In this document: in pieces, positions 33,012 through 46,046 of the stretch | Position numbering within the stretch: the first letter of the stretch is position 1 | Layout of the letters: each line of letters opens with the position of its first letter | DNA from: Omphalotus guepiniiformis | Taxonomy: Eukaryota > Basidiomycota > Agaricomycetes > Agaricales > Omphalotaceae | DNA length: 64,000 nt | Reading direction: 5' to 3' | Assembly (NCBI GenBank): GCA_028554645.1 | Contig: JAQOOI010000022.1 | Span: 496,001-560,000, forward strand | Notes under the pieces: model-generated | What the model saw: the letters and a program-made list of their open reading frames with translations, nothing else | Databases searched by the model: none | Told to the model about the DNA's origin: nothing | Made by a program: the position numbers and the translations under genes

Positions 33012-36000
33012 TTGGACTGCAAGGTCTCGTTATGGGGACCTTGAGATCTAACGACTTCCGCTTTTTTAAATGCGACCTTTCAGTAGCTTTCCCACCAATG
33101 ACGCCAATATTTCTATGAAGACAATCGCACGGTGAGATTTCCATGAACCGGTTCTGCAAATATCGCAATTAGTCAACCGCAAGGGTCGACATCAGGCGAT
33201 AGTCTCCTGTTTCGCGATGGACCGATGGTGTTAGATTTCTGGCCGCTTCGCAAGTACAATGTATAGAACGTCTTTCCTCCCGGCAGTTTCAATACGAGTG
33301 TACGTAATAATAGAGTTTTGAGTCGAGGGTGCCGAAACGGAGTCCGCAGAGCATTTCACCAAAAGATGTACTGGATCATGCGGCCTTAAAATCACTGTAT
33401 TCAGTGCAGCGTTCTTTACTTAGCCCTGACTGAACATTACCTTAAAACCATAAGAGCATATGAGCACAAATAGCGCTGCTTTGCTGGTACATTTGAGTGG
33501 TGTATGCCATGTAGCGGTATTTCTCCATGGAACAGTTATATCGACCATCAGCTTTAATCCCTTCTGCTCTACAGCGGACCGAGGAGATCGTAGTAATCCA
33601 GAATAACAACTTTGAGTCCGTCCGTCATGCTCGGAATTCATCAGATTCCACAATACAAAAGCAACGTCGGGCGAGATTCGGAAGAATACCGTCCATAACA
33701 AGAATGGCCCGCTCTTGCCACTTCGTGCACGAGGTAATAGCAAAACTCTGGGTGAAATACATCAGATTTTCGGACCCTATGTAATCTTAGGCCCTCACCT
33801 CAGAATCATGATGGTCGCGCAAGGCGTGTAAAGTTGTTTCCTTTGGCGGATAGTATTAATGAACATAGAATTCTTGAGGTCTGAGAACATCGATAATGAA
33901 CAAATGCCGTACGTCGTACGACGCCACTCGTGTGGGGTTGCTCCATATGTAATAGCGAAGTTGGCAATATGTACACGTCCTGCTCGTTGGTCATAAGTCT
34001 GAGGAGTATGTATAGGAAGGGTCCTTATTATTCGGGTCTCCCGAGAGTCTATGCAGAATTCCTGTTACCACATTTTCTGGTGCGGCCAATATACGAGGAA
34101 CTCACCTGACTTCCCTGCTTAAGCGATGGTATCCTGCGCAGACCGGGCGATAGGACATTGATGAACATTGTAGGAAAGAATGTGTTCACGACACATTTGC
34201 CGAAACGGAGCCGCCGAATCGAGCATCATCTGGGCTGTCCTGCATCTTCGTCTTGCATCTCGTCTTGCATCTCGGTTCACGGAACATTGTACATAACGTC
34301 GTTCTCGATAGCTTCTCGCGTGGAATGCGTGGCATTACCTGGCATTACGCTATGTACTTTGCAATAAGCACGTTTCTTGAACAGATTAGGCAGTCATGGA
34401 TCTTGCCACCTAAGCAGCCAGTTAGAACCTCCGGAAATTTTAGTCGACGTATTCAGTCTGCATACCCAGATATTTCACAAATCCAAGGTCCCCGTGTAAG
34501 TTCCGCCCTTGACTTATGTAAAGCGAACCTTAGGATCTCAGGAGGTCTCTAGCCTGAGCTTGATGCATGTTCGAGAGATGACAATAAAAGCGTCACAGTT
34601 CACCAACAAATTTTGAGGGTACTGTTTGGTTGAAAAAGCGTAAACAAGCTTTGACAGTGCCACATTACATAATCTGCATACTCTTCCTCTGCTCTTTCAA
34701 TGTGACTGCCATCGACTTTTGCCTTCTTATAGGGAATTACACTTTCAATCGCGAGTGGGACCATTCAAGAACTCGGAACAAAGCTATAGACTTATGATAG
34801 CGCATGACGCATCGGTGAAAAAGTAATACATCAAGACTACCGGTACCCTCTGAATCTTCGCGCGGAATTATCCCTAATGTTGCGTGAAGGGTTGTCTTCT
34901 GAATCTTTATCTTTGCCCTGACTTGTGAGACGTGCCCTTATTATTTCTTCTACAAAGTCTTTCTTTGATCGATACAGATCTTCCATGTATACAGGAAGCG
35001 ACCGCCGACTATTCTCTACGGGTTCAATCATCTACCTGCCAGTGCGTGGATGTTGGATGTACTCGGGGTCACCGGTCATCGTCTTTCCATCTCTGGTCTC
35101 GTGTCATGGGGATGACGGGGTAACATACACGTTTTGCCAACCATATCTCACAATCAGATTACCCTTTCTGATGACTTTCTTGCTCTCGCATGAAATGTGA
35201 ATGTGGTCTCTAGTCGCCAGCCTCCGTTTCCTGACATTTATCATTGCAAGTGGCCTTACTGCTCTCATGAGCAATACGTTCAACCGACGTTGCTCATGCA
35301 TGTCTCCTTGATCGCTTTCCTTAGCTGCATCAACTTGAAACTTTCGGGCGTGTTAGCAGGTACTCTGGTCTACATTGTCAGGCCTGCTGCACTGTCGCCG
35401 CTCAGGTACTGATTGCAACATTCGAGTTGCTTCAGTACTCGGATTATGAAGGCCTCCTTTGCACCGATTGTAATAGTTGACGTTCCTCGTACGTCCGTTT
35501 TTTCTCCCGTTCAGGCGAAGCATCTGGTTCGAACTCGAGGCGATCGATGCTTATGTGCTTGACCTGGTTTCAACAGCGTACTGGTGTTACTAGATTTCAC
35601 GTGGGTTGATCGGAAGGCGAGTATCGCCGTTCTGAGAATCTCCGGAAGCATTGTCAAGCAAGGAAGGCCTGGCGCAGCCGCATTGTGAAGTAGCCTGAAC
35701 CCATGACGGTGCCACCCAGCGTCGTCGGGCGTACTACTCTGGATGAGAGCTGGTCACTTCTACTATCCAGCGAACGATCCTTGGCCAGCCTCGCTGTTTG
35801 TGCCAACTACACGATCGAGTCGAAGCTATGAAAAATTGCGGCAAACTCGCGTACTCAGTTGAAGCGATTTGGCCTTTCTGGTTATGTGAAAGCTGCCTAT
35901 CATTGGCTATCAATTCACACTGTCGTTTCCCAACATTCTCCTTGTCAACCTGTAAATTTACTACAGCCACGACCACAATGAACCTAGTGAAATACTTTCT

Positions 36001-36293
36001 GCAGCACACTGAGCGTGCCTTCAAGCTCTCCTGGAGACTCGAAACCTCATCGTCCAGATACCAGCAAATTATTTAATAAAAGATAGTAACTCAGTCAGGG
36101 GACAAACAGTTGCCACTGATACATCATCATGGTGATTTGATAAGTATAGCCTTGCCTCGAGGCTCGAGGCTCAGGCCTGTGAAGCTTGAAAGCATTTTCG
36201 CTCGGCTAAACGCAGAACGTATTCTCCTCCTTCAACTATACTGTACTCTTCGCAGCTACTCTAATACCCAGCAGCCCAAGTTGTAGCTGCCAA
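33012..36293. other. Gene-poor stretch of 3.3 kb
   Basis: No confident gene. It has short overlapping frames on both strands, a small imperfect repeat of tcgtcttgcatc at about 34248-34272, and a possible decayed reading frame on the minus strand (separate entry). The first few hundred bases are the promoter side of P450 copy 2 and the last few hundred that of the CorA-type gene. Confidence 0.5.
34837..35301 (-). pseudogene. Decayed reading frame of unknown family
   Basis: One minus-strand frame reads as protein-like over about 150 codons, broken by two in-frame stops: RDHIHISCESKKVIRKGNL and RYGWQNVYVTPSSP, stop, HETRDGKTMTGDPEYIQHP, stop, then MIEPVENSRRSLPVYMEDLY, RSKKDFVEEIIRA, ending DNSARRFRGYR. 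That the frame is kept on both sides of each stop suggests a gene that lost function by point mutation, or exons joined by introns I cannot place. The last block alone is an open frame of 64 codons from an ATG at 35031. Not recognised. Confidence 0.3.
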
Positions 36294-38822
36294 ATGCCTC
36301 GCGAGAACAGTTTCAGTGACTCTGATGGACGCTCCTTGACTCCTGACCTCGATGAAGAGGCCACAGGAGGAATGTCACCTGTCTCTCCTACTTACGACTC
36401 TCGGCCACCATTCTCAGAACCAGAACCGAATGCAGCACCACAATTTGGAGCGATAGCTATGCAAGAAATTTTACAGCCAACAGGTCCCTCAAACAATCTC
36501 CCCGGCGCGTCATCTTCCAAACGAAGTCTGGTCAACAAAACGGCATCCACGAAGTCGGTTCCGGTACGACCAGAGCTCAGCCCTAAGGATCGCTTTCGTT
36601 CCTCAGTACGAAAGGTCATGGCCATACGCCGGAGCACAACTATCATTGCAGGTGGCGGGGTCGGAGCTGAACCTGGTGTAGACCCACGAAGAGCAACCGC
36701 CGACCTGCAATATGGCGGTATCAAACAAGATTGTGTTATTGAGTTGATTGATTACTCGTCGGTGAACAGCAGCTATGGGCGTATGACGAACAAGGAGTTT
36801 GTCAATCTAATGGCGGATCCGAAGGCGAGCCAGCGGGACCACTGGGCGAAAGTTAGATGGGTTAATATCGGCGGCATGAGCTGGGATGTTATCAAGGCAG
36901 TTTCTTTGAAATATGGTGCGTTCAATGCAATCTCTGGTTTGCTATGTCTCTAAATGGGATTGCTTTTGATCAAAGATATACATCCGTTGGCTCTCGAGGA
37001 TGTCTTTCATACGCGCAGCCAAACCCGGTCCAAGGCTGACTATTACAATAAACACCTCTTCCTCAGGATACTTTGTCATATGCTCGGGGATCCTGATTCT
37101 GAGCCATCTGCATCCTCGTTCTCCCCAGCTCTCGGCTCAACCCTCACCGATTTACCGCGCTCATCATCACCCCTGCCTTTCGACGATGCAGACAGCTACG
37201 ATTTACGAAAACTAGAAAAGGACGAAGAACAAACCGTGTATGGTGGCTCCTCTGCGTCGCGGAAGTCCACGATGAGGAGAAGGAAATTGTCACACAAGGA
37301 CCTGGAGCAAGGACCGCTTCAGAAAGCTCCGTCAATGTTTTCAATGAACCAAGCAGTGAGATTGATTCACGTTGTGGCTTTTGATTTATTGACAGCAGTG
37401 TAGTTCACAGCTGACCGCCAGCAACGGCGAGAGGAAGAAGTCAAAGTCGAGGCACTCAAAAAGGGTGAACGAGTCAAGGTTGATGTTTCACCCATGTACA
37501 TCTTCCTTTTCAGAGATGGTAGCTATATCATTTGCTCTTAGTCGTCAGCTAATCATAAGGTTGTTGAAGGAACGGTCATCTCGATTCATCCCAATGCCGA
37601 CCTGACATTGACTGAGCCCATTACCCGCCGTCTGCAGCAACGGGACACTGGACTCAGGACATCGGCTGATCCCTCCTTGCTTGTGCAGAGTCTACTTGAT
37701 CTCAGTAGGTCGCAATCCTTTGTATACTTGGAATAGACAGGAGTAATTGGTATTGGAATAGTTGTCGATAAGGCCCTGGAGGTCATCGACGAGTATCACC
37801 TCAAAATCAAGAAGTTTGAAAGCCGAGTTTTACTCAGGCCTGATGTATCGACGGTTCGAAATTGTACGTTTGTTTTCTGACTTTTTGTTCGTGCAATGAT
37901 CTCTTCAACACTATATAGTGCACATCCTTTCCGGGGATCTTATTCTTCACAAGCGTACCTTGGAACCCATCAGGACTGTTGTTTACGGTTTGAGGCGTTA
38001 TGACCTCGACCGGTGCGCTGCCTTGGTGGACACAAGCATTGCTGCGAACCGGGATACCAAAATCGTCGGTTTCATGAGCCACAAGTCAAAAATTTACTTA
38101 GTCCGTTCACATTTTATGCAACATTTCATCTTCGTGCTAACATTACATCTATCTTACCTTTCTCGTGATTAGGCGGATGTACACGATCATATGGAATACA
38201 TCTTAACAAGCATAGAAATGTTCGCAGGTATTGCAGAAAACCTGATCAATTACACTTTCAACGTGCGTACCTCTTCCTGATGTCTAACCCCAGTATATGG
38301 GTGCTAAGAAGACTATTGCTTTGCAGATGACATCTTATGAAATGAACGAAGTCATGTAGGCCGTTTAGGAGTCGTCATATACTGTTTCTGATGAACCTTT
38401 CGTCCAGGCGTCGGCTTACCCTTGCTACCATAGTGTTCCTTCCACTGACTCTTTTGACGGGTTACTTTGTTTGTCTTCTATTCTCACAGATTATGGGACA
38501 AAACTAACGACCCTGCGTAGGGAATGAATTTCGAGTCCATGTGGTCGGTCCAAGCGAATAGCGATGTCCTGTACGTCTCGGTTCGCCTTTGTAATCTCGC
38601 ACCATTAACCTAGCGATCGTCTTTCAGGTTCTGGGAGATTGCCATCCCCGTCATGGCCGTCGTGATACCCATGTTCCTAATGCCCGATATCAAACGGATG
38701 CTGCATTATATCAAGAAGCGAATGACGTCGAGGAGAGCTATCAGGGTAAGGGTGCGAAACGGACCGTTAGATACAGCGACTAACTGCATGTCTTAAATCA
38801 ATAGGACATCAGACGCAACTGA
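36294..38822 (+). CDS. CorA-type magnesium transporter (Alr1/Mnr2-like)
   Basis: Start ATG at 36294, stop at 38820-38822, about nine exons. A long Ser/Pro-rich N-terminal cytosolic part comes first, then the CorA cytosolic domain: WAKVRWVNIGGMSWDVIKAV, DIHPLALEDVFHTRSQTRSK, YYNKHLFLRILCHML, EEEVKVEALKKGERVKVDV, PMYIFLFRDG, and TVISIHP. The stalk helix reads LTSIEMFAGIAENLINYTFN. The two C-terminal membrane segments are LTLATIVFLPLTLLTGYFGM, with the diagnostic Gly-Met-Asn (GYFGMNF) assembled across an intron, and IAIPVMAVVIPMFLMP. The short cytosolic end is Arg-rich. Fungal members import Mg2+ at the plasma membrane (Alr1) or export it from the vacuole (Mnr2). The long N-terminus fits this subfamily and not the mitochondrial Mrs2 type. 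The frame is intact with canonical introns where checked. Confidence 0.85.
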
Positions 38823-39351
38823 CACACACGACAATTCATCCCTGCAAACAGGTTTTTGCAGAATTGGCTCTAGCTTCACAGCTTCACCACAATATATCCC
38901 AGACTGCGAACTCTTGAACTCTTAGACTCTTAGCCTCCGTCCTGCTATCATCAAAAGTGTTCCCTGTTTTGTTTTTCGTATCGCAACTGCACCCTATCTT
39001 CACCATTCTTTTGAGGATCTAGATATCTATGGTTCATTTGGATTCGGAATCATATTTATGTACTACTGACATTTCAGCTCTGAGCATTCCTTGTTTTGCT
39101 GCTCTCGATATCAACTTCATCATAATCAATGTGCATCCAGGATTTACATAAAGTTACTTTACATACATCCTTCACGCTCCTTTATACTGTCGTCCATTGC
39201 TTGTCTCGCATACCCGAAATCACACACACCCATTTATGTAGTGTCGTTCAGCGTGATCAATCTTCACCCGAGAGTGTAACGTATGAACATGCTCTAATAT
39301 TACAAATGGATAGGTAACCAATACAACTTTGAAAGTCTTACAGTATTCATC
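38823..39351. other. Convergent intergenic region
   Basis: Shared 3' flank of the CorA-type and carboxylase genes, T-rich, nothing else seen. Confidence 0.5.
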
Positions 39352-42300
39352 TCATACATCTACTTCATCCTTCTGGTCAGGCTTGATGACAACGAGCACA
39401 TCCCCCTCCTGGACTATATCCCCAGCCTTGCAGCTGACAGTCACCACCACGCCGGTAACATCTGCGTGCAGAGGGAATGTAGTCTTCATGCTGCCTTCTT
39501 CTACAACGCGCTGTCCCTTCTCAACCTTATCTCCGACTTGCACAAACACCTTTTCTATTACGCCAGGTACTGGAGCCTTCACGTCACCTTTCTTCACGGC
39601 ATTCAGGACATCGTCGCCTAGAGAAAGAAGCCATTTGGGCGTGGGGAGCACGAGCGTTGTCTTTCGACCACTGCTGAACACATGCAAGCGTTCCATAGTA
39701 TTGTGCGCTGCAGACGCAGGTACGGACGGTGAAGGGGGTTGTGACACAACAGTAGCTTGGTATAACTTGTCACTCAGCGTTACGGAGAGTGTGGTCGATG
39801 ACAGCAATTGGGCGGAAACATTGTGAAATCGTGCAAAGGTGGTGGGTGTCTGAACATCTATGTCGAAGAGACCCTGTGCTGAAATCTTGATGAGGACACT
39901 CGTGGGTTCGTCCGTAGAGTTCAAATCATCTTGTAAAGTTATGACTCGTTCGTAGACATCCCCGCCAAACCGCCGAGATGCTAAAGACGACCAGGGCGAC
40001 GAGATAGAGCTAGAGCTCGGTAAATCACGAAGAACGACAAACAGCGCGGCTTGTGCGAGAACCTCCGGAATCGGCTCACTAAGCGGAGGGAAGAGCTCAT
40101 CGAAATGTTTCTATTCCAGTCATGGCATGCCCTCGGGTCAGATTTCGTGGCACGGCATCGAGAAAACTCACTGGAATGAAACCAGTCTCTAGCTCTGCGT
40201 CGATGAATGCTTGATTACCAGCCAAAGTCCTCAAAAACTCTATATTCGTCGAAACACCCACGACGTGATACTCGTCCAACGCCTTCCGCAATATTCTCAG
40301 AGCTTCTGTCCGATCCTTCCCGTGCACGACCAATTTAGCAATCATTGGGTCATAGAAGACACCTATCTGAGAACCTTGCGTGAAACCTTGTTCGAGGCGC
40401 ACCGAAGGTTCCACAGGATCATAAGCTGCAGTAGACGGCGTCAGTTCTGATGACACAGGCGAGGTGTTCGAAGATGTTCTGAAGGGTTGAGCGAAGGTAA
40501 GGGTGGGCGTCGGCGTGGATAAATATAAAAGACGTCCTGAATCCGGAAGGAAGTGATTACAGGGATTTTCAGCATATATGCGTGCTTCAAAAGCATGGCC
40601 CACCAGAGGAACAGCGGACTGCTCCAGCGGAAGAGCATTTCCAGCAGCGACCTGGATCTACTGTTAGATTCCAGCCTGAGATTGCGCACTACAGAAGCTA
40701 ACCTCCAATTGCCACTCCACGAGATCCAGCCCTGTCACCATTTCTGTTACTGGGTGCTCTACTTGCAGTCTCGTGTTCCTGTCAAAAAACAAGATCAGCG
40801 ATAGGAATATACGGACTGACAGAAAGCAAGGTACATCTCCATGAAATAGAACTCTTGGGTATCATTATCAAAGATGAATTCCACAGTGCCAGCACCGACA
40901 TAATTGACTGCTCTAGCTGCAGCGATGGCTTTTGCACTCAAGTCCGCACGTAATTCTGCCGACAAGCCAGGAGCGGGGGCCTGGAAGCTGACCATTAGCC
41001 AGACGATATTGGTAGCACAACAACTAGACATACCTCCTCAATAATTTTCTGATTCCTCCTCTGGACCGAGCAATCTCTCTCCCAAAGACTGATCGCACCA
41101 CCGAGCCCATCAGCAAATACTTGTACCTCCACATGCCTGGGACGCTGGATGTACTTCTCTACGAGGACCGTATCATTACCAAACGATTTAAGTGACTCGC
41201 GCTTTGCAGAATCCAATGCCTCATGAAACGCCTCTGCCGTAGGAGTGGTGACGGTGCGCATGCCTTTACCTCCGCCGCCATGAACGGCTTTGATCAGCAC
41301 GGGGAAGCCTATTCGTAGGGTGAGCTAGAAAAACGGCCAAGACTTGCGCACCATACCTATCTGTTTGGCTTGCTTATAGAGGAATTCCGGGTCTTGATTG
41401 CTTCCGTGGTAGCCTGGTACGCAAGGTACTCCAGCCGCTTCAGAATCGGTGAGTTTCGTACCGTGAAACGACGATGCATATCTTACACGACATGATGTTC
41501 TTGGATTCACTGTGTATGCATTAGCTTGGCATGAAAAGTGGAAACTACACCAACACACCTTTTGGACCCCATACTTACAATAGCGCTAGCAGGAGGCCCT
41601 ATAAAAACGATGCCTTCCTGAGCAAGCCGGTCCGCAAACTGTGCATTCTCGCTTAGAAACCCATAACTAAATCATTGTTAGAGCTATTTTGTCACTCTTG
41701 CATGGTAAATCGCGTTACCCGGGATGTACGGCCTGCAATGGATGTGCGCTCAGCAAAATTTCTCAAGCAATTTATGCAAAATTGAATACCTGGGCACCAC
41801 TTCGGCGACATACTTCGATTATTCTGTCCATGTTGAGCTAGGGAAGAGGATGAACCGTATGAACCACGATTATCTTAGGCCTCACTAACATAGCTCTCCG
41901 AAGAAGGTGCAGGACCAATACAATATGCTTCGTCTGCCTGAATTGAGATGAAGTGTCAGACTAAAGTTACGGTCGTAATCACTTTACTCACGAGCTGAAC
42001 ATGTAACGAGTCCTTGTCTGCTTCACTGTAAACCGCCACGCATCTAATCCCGAGCTTCCTCGCTGTACGCATCACCCGACAAGCAATTTCTCCTCTAATC
42101 ACCGATCAACAAGTATTCGAAAGTACAGCCAGGAAGGACGTACCTATTTGCTACTAATATCTTATCGAAATGCGGTTGACGAGGATTCCTTGAGGTGCCT
42201 ACACTAAGATGTTCAATCGCTACGACCAAGTACGAAAGTTTACTCGCGACATACTGGACGCCGTGTGAGACGCGAGACGCTGCTGTATTCTTAAAGGCTG

Positions 42301-42468
42301 ATTCGCCGACGAATGAGTCGATCGCTGTGCAGTGACACGATAGACGCTATCCGCTCGTTTCGCATGATTGAACAATCTCTTCAAACCTGCAGTAGAGGAC
42401 AGACGCTGTACAGTGTAATGGGGCAGCCTAACAGCGCCAGATGACAGAGAGATACTTAAGGAGACCAT
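39352..42468 (-). CDS. 3-methylcrotonyl-CoA carboxylase alpha (biotin-carrying) subunit, mitochondrial
   Basis: Start at the ATG at 42468 ([20 protein letters not shown]), which begins a basic, Ser-rich presequence suited to mitochondrial import. An upstream GTG extension is not needed. Over ten exons follow. The biotin carboxylase domain shows [17 protein letters not shown], the ATP-grasp loop [27 protein letters not shown] and [35 protein letters not shown] follows, and the C-terminal biotinyl domain has [20 protein letters not shown] and the attachment site GSMKTTFP. The subunit carboxylates biotin with ATP and bicarbonate for leucine breakdown. The domain order without a carboxyltransferase or acetyl-CoA carboxylase region points to MCC alpha or a propionyl-CoA carboxylase relative; fungi use MCC. 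Ser replaces the usual Ala before MK. The beta subunit gene is not in the window. Confidence 0.85.
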
Positions 42469-42926
42469 GGTGGAAGCAGGAAGAAAAGGTGTATTCACCG
42501 AATAGCGGATTTATTCCCTTAGACCCAACTAAGCTCCGTGTCCCCATTATTGCTCATTTGCTCCTATAGTAGATCCGGGGTAAGCTTTGTCTAAATCTTC
42601 TGAAGCACACAAAAGGACAAATAACGCGTACAGTACATACACAGCCACCTTCACTTCCAGGTCTTCTAATAGTGGTCTTCTTCATTATCTTTTGACAGCC
42701 AGCATTTTTCCAGAGAAACTCTATAGTCTCTCGATCATCTGATATTGAAATGGACATGTTCACCAGGACGACGAAATTTGCACCTTTTGGGCATATTCAA
42801 AACCAGCTTTGTCAATTTTCCGATATCCGACAAGCGCCTTAGGTTCTTCGCCGTTTTCCCGACGACCGTACGGTCTATAAATTCAGATGCATTGGAGATG
42901 GTGGACCCTGTTAATGCCCACTTATC
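42469..42926. other. Divergent promoter region
   Basis: 458 bases between the carboxylase and the SDR gene, transcribed away from each other. No convincing regulatory motif by eye. Confidence 0.4.
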
Positions 42927-44330
42927 ATGTCACTTGCAACCACAGATTTCGTACTGGTAAATCTAAAATCTCCAATTTGGATGTTGATTTCATTATTAGC
43001 GGCCTGCAGGTTACCGGAGCTTCAGGATACCTTGGCTCCTACATTACTTATCAATTGCTAGAAGGTGGATATAAGGTTAGAGGGTAAGCGTCTCGCTTTA
43101 TTCTCTGTTCGTTGTCACTCGAATAGATCTGCTCAGGGCTGCGCGTGGGCGCAAGCTTCCGCTGCTGAAGGAAGCTTTCTCCAAATATCCCAACTTTGAA
43201 GCAGTAGAAATTTCAGATATCTCTACTGGGGACTTCAGCGAGATTCTCAAAGGTGAGGTGATATCGTCTAGCATCAGAATTAAAAGCACTGACGTTTTGT
43301 GCCTTCTTGTGTCCCAGACGTTCATGCAATTATACATCCAGCTACACCCATGATTTCAGGACACGCTGATCCAGAAGCCGCGTTAAAGGTAAAGCACGTA
43401 AAGCTTGTCGATTGCAAACAAGACTAACCACCCTCGCACAGGGGGCTATTGGGGGTTCTGTGCATGTGCTCGAGGAGGCAAAGAAAGCGAAGGTTGCGAA
43501 AATCATTACTACGAGTTCTATGGCCTCATACCCGATGCCAGATGGGCCCTACGGTGCCGACGGTACGTTCGATCCCACAGTTGCATCTACCCTTTACTCA
43601 TACTTCTCTCGTGTGATGCAGACTGGAATTCTGTCACAATAGAGGATGCTATCAAGTCTGACGACCCCTCCGTGATATACTTCGCCCAGAAGAAATACGC
43701 CGATCTCGCGGTGCTTGAATTCGCAGATAAGAACCCCGAGATTGATGTTACTATCAGTACGTTCGCGCATCTAATGTTGTTCAACGGAAGTAATCTTAAC
43801 AGACTTCAGTCACCCCGTGTTACATATTTGGCCCCCTCGCTCCAGGCTTCGAGCACCTCGTCCCAGAACCACACTTCCGATCTTTCAGCACCGCATTTTA
43901 CATGTACTCCTTCATCAACGGCGAGAAAGCCATCTACCCCTTCACAGCAGGCTACTGCGACGTTCGTGATGTCGCTCGCGCGCATATCCTTGCTTTGCGT
44001 TCTCCACCGGCGTCTGTTGTCGGAAGGAAACGTCTCGCCCTTGCTGCTCCATACCCAAACGGTTTCCGAGAAGCTTTGAATCATCTCGCTGAAGGTCGTC
44101 CGGAGCTGAAGGCTCGCTTAGCTGATCCGGATAAAACACCTGTCTTCCCTGCGCTTCAAAGTGACAAGATTGATTATAAGAGACTAGAGGAGGTGCTGGG
44201 ATTGAAGAAGGATTCCTTCAAAACTTGGAAGGAGACGGTGCTTGATGGAGTCGACAGGGTCTATGCTGTTGAGGAGTTTTGGAAAGGGAAGGGCTTCGAG
44301 GTTGTTCCTCCCACCGGCATGCCACACTAG
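42927..44330 (+). CDS. Extended SDR, NAD(P)-dependent reductase (Grp2/dihydroflavonol-reductase-like)
   Basis: Exon 1 is only 30 nt (42927-42956, MSLATTDFVL). Exon 2 starts at 43010 with the dinucleotide-binding motif VTGASGYLGSYITYQLL, the TGxxGxxG pattern of extended SDRs. The start was chosen because this ATG places a beta strand directly before that motif. Later exons show VHAIIHPATPM, GGSVHVLEEAKKAKVAKIIT, TSSMASY, the active-site YFAQKKYADLA (YxxxK), TPCYIFGPLAPG and YCDVRDVARAHILAL. The end reads KGKGFEVVPPTGMPH. Known relatives reduce aldehydes and ketones such as methylglyoxal or dihydroflavonol-like compounds with NADPH in the cytosol. The substrate here is unknown. About seven exons, all in frame. 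Confidence 0.85.
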
Positions 44331-44661
44331 ATTATTCCTTCTGATAGTCACTGCTCATGCTCAATGACGAATTCCTTGTTTACTCGCGACTTTGTACTGA
44401 ATCACTAGCTGTCGCAAGATAGAATCTCCAGCACTGACATATCATGAGTCTCGTTGGGCACCAGCGAGGCTGTCTCCCTGTTGAGAAGCGTGCATAATGC
44501 ATAGTACCAACGTTTAAGGCGGCATCGACGTCAGACGGGACACCACCGATTGTCCCTTTGACAATTCTGAAGGCCTACTTCCTACGAATTCAACTGTTGT
44601 CTGGCGTAAGTTTCCACTTAAAATCATACATCCCAAGGAGCGATGATAAAATGATTAAATT
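44331..44661. other. Convergent intergenic region
   Basis: 3' flanks of the SDR and uS15m genes. Nothing recognised. Confidence 0.5.
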
Positions 44662-45582
44662 CTATACGATTAATTCGCCCTCCACACTCTCAGTTTCTAG
44701 TGCTAGCCGTTCCAGCAGAATCTCGTAACGTTCACGGTTGGTTCGTCTGAGGTATCTCAGGATTTTTGCTCGATGATGAACCAACTTCCGCAATCCCAAG
44801 CGATTACCTACATCGCGTTTGAAGGTCGTCAGATGTGTCCATAAAGTACGAATTCGATATGTGAGAATAGCGGCTGGAAACCAGAATGAGGAGCTCAGTG
44901 AACATAGAAGGAATATGATGACGGACCTTGAACCTCGATGCGTCCTGGATCATAAGGGTTCTCTGGTGTTGAGAAGGCCAAAATAATCCTCCTTCTGTTC
45001 TCGTAGGCTATACCATCTGCATCTGCATTACGCAAGTCCACCAACTTCGCAAAAGTCTTCGCCTTTTTCAACTCTCTCGTCTCGGCAGTTGAGTATTTTG
45101 CTGCAGCATTGACTTCATATCTACCCGTCGACGTCGACAGCCTGGGCAGTTCACCGAACAGCATCTTTGCCTCAGCATCTGCGACCCCGAACGCCATTTG
45201 CACAGGTATTTCAACAGTGCCAACAGGAGTTTTCATCTTTTTCATGACAGGCGGTCCATTCAATTCTTCTTCCTTGACCAGGAGTTTGGCCAAGTCGCAT
45301 TTGTGCCATTTGTCTTCCTCGCCGGGTCGTGTACCGAGAATGACGCTAGCAAGGTTGGCATGTTCCTTCTCCCATCGAGCAGCTTTCAGCTCCTGTTTAG
45401 CCTTGTTCGTCAGCCTTTTCTTGGCCGCAGCATTTACAACCGCGGAGGTGTGAAGGAATGCGTTAGAGCTAGAAGACGCGACACAGCGCGAGGTCTGGAG
45501 GTAAATAAAGCAGGTCAGCGCTTGAAGCTTGAGCGAAGTAATGTATCAGTGACTTACTCTGAGCTACGCAAGCTCTGAACAT
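44662..45582 (-). CDS. Mitochondrial small-subunit ribosomal protein uS15m
   Basis: The C-terminal S15 domain is clear: LTYRIRTLWTHLTTFKRDV, NRLGLRKLVHHRAKILRYL, RRTNRERYEILLERL, which includes the conserved helices that bind 16S-type rRNA. The preceding part (RRIILAFSTPENPYDPGRIE, AAAKYSTAETRELKKAKTFA) is the fungal mitochondrial extension. A plausible ATG at 45582 (MFRACVAQ) is joined by a very short intron of about 37 nt to a Ser-rich presequence (TSRCVASSSSNAFLHTS). The more obvious acceptor after ttacctccag would break the frame. The N-terminus is therefore less certain than the rest. The protein works in the mitochondrial ribosome. Confidence 0.85.
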
Positions 45583-46046
45583 TGTAGAACGCAAACCAAT
45601 GTCTGCAGCGATTTCTTAAGCTTGACAGTGACACAAAGCCCAGGCCTGAGCGAAAATATCTGCTGGTCACATGCCCGTGAGAAAGCTATCTGGGAGGTAT
45701 ATATAGTCTCTTTTCCTGGTAAACCCTTCTCTTCCAGGGAATCTTGCCACGCTGCGCGATGTAGTTCGCTCAACCGTCGATGACAGTGCCAGAGACTCGT
45801 CGAGTCGCTGTTTTCCCCAGAGGAAGTACAGTCTAGGAAGTGTCGTTTTGACGTTCAGAGGAAACGGCATGTCGATTTTTTGCTGTAACATTTTCTGTAC
45901 CACGTAGCACCGTCTTGCTGAATATCATTCAGATTTTTTTTTTCTTTCTTAACCGCCTGAATGTGTTGATGCATCGAGTAATTGGATACGAATAGGCTAG
46001 GGCTTAAGGTAATTGTGTGAGTGTCTAATTTTTTTTTCTTTTTGGT
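45583..46046. other. Intergenic region
   Basis: About 460 bases upstream of uS15m and downstream of the small minus-strand gene. It contains two T-runs (about 45934-45950 and 46030-46043). A 78-codon open frame on the minus strand (45667-45903) has no recognisable feature. Confidence 0.4.
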
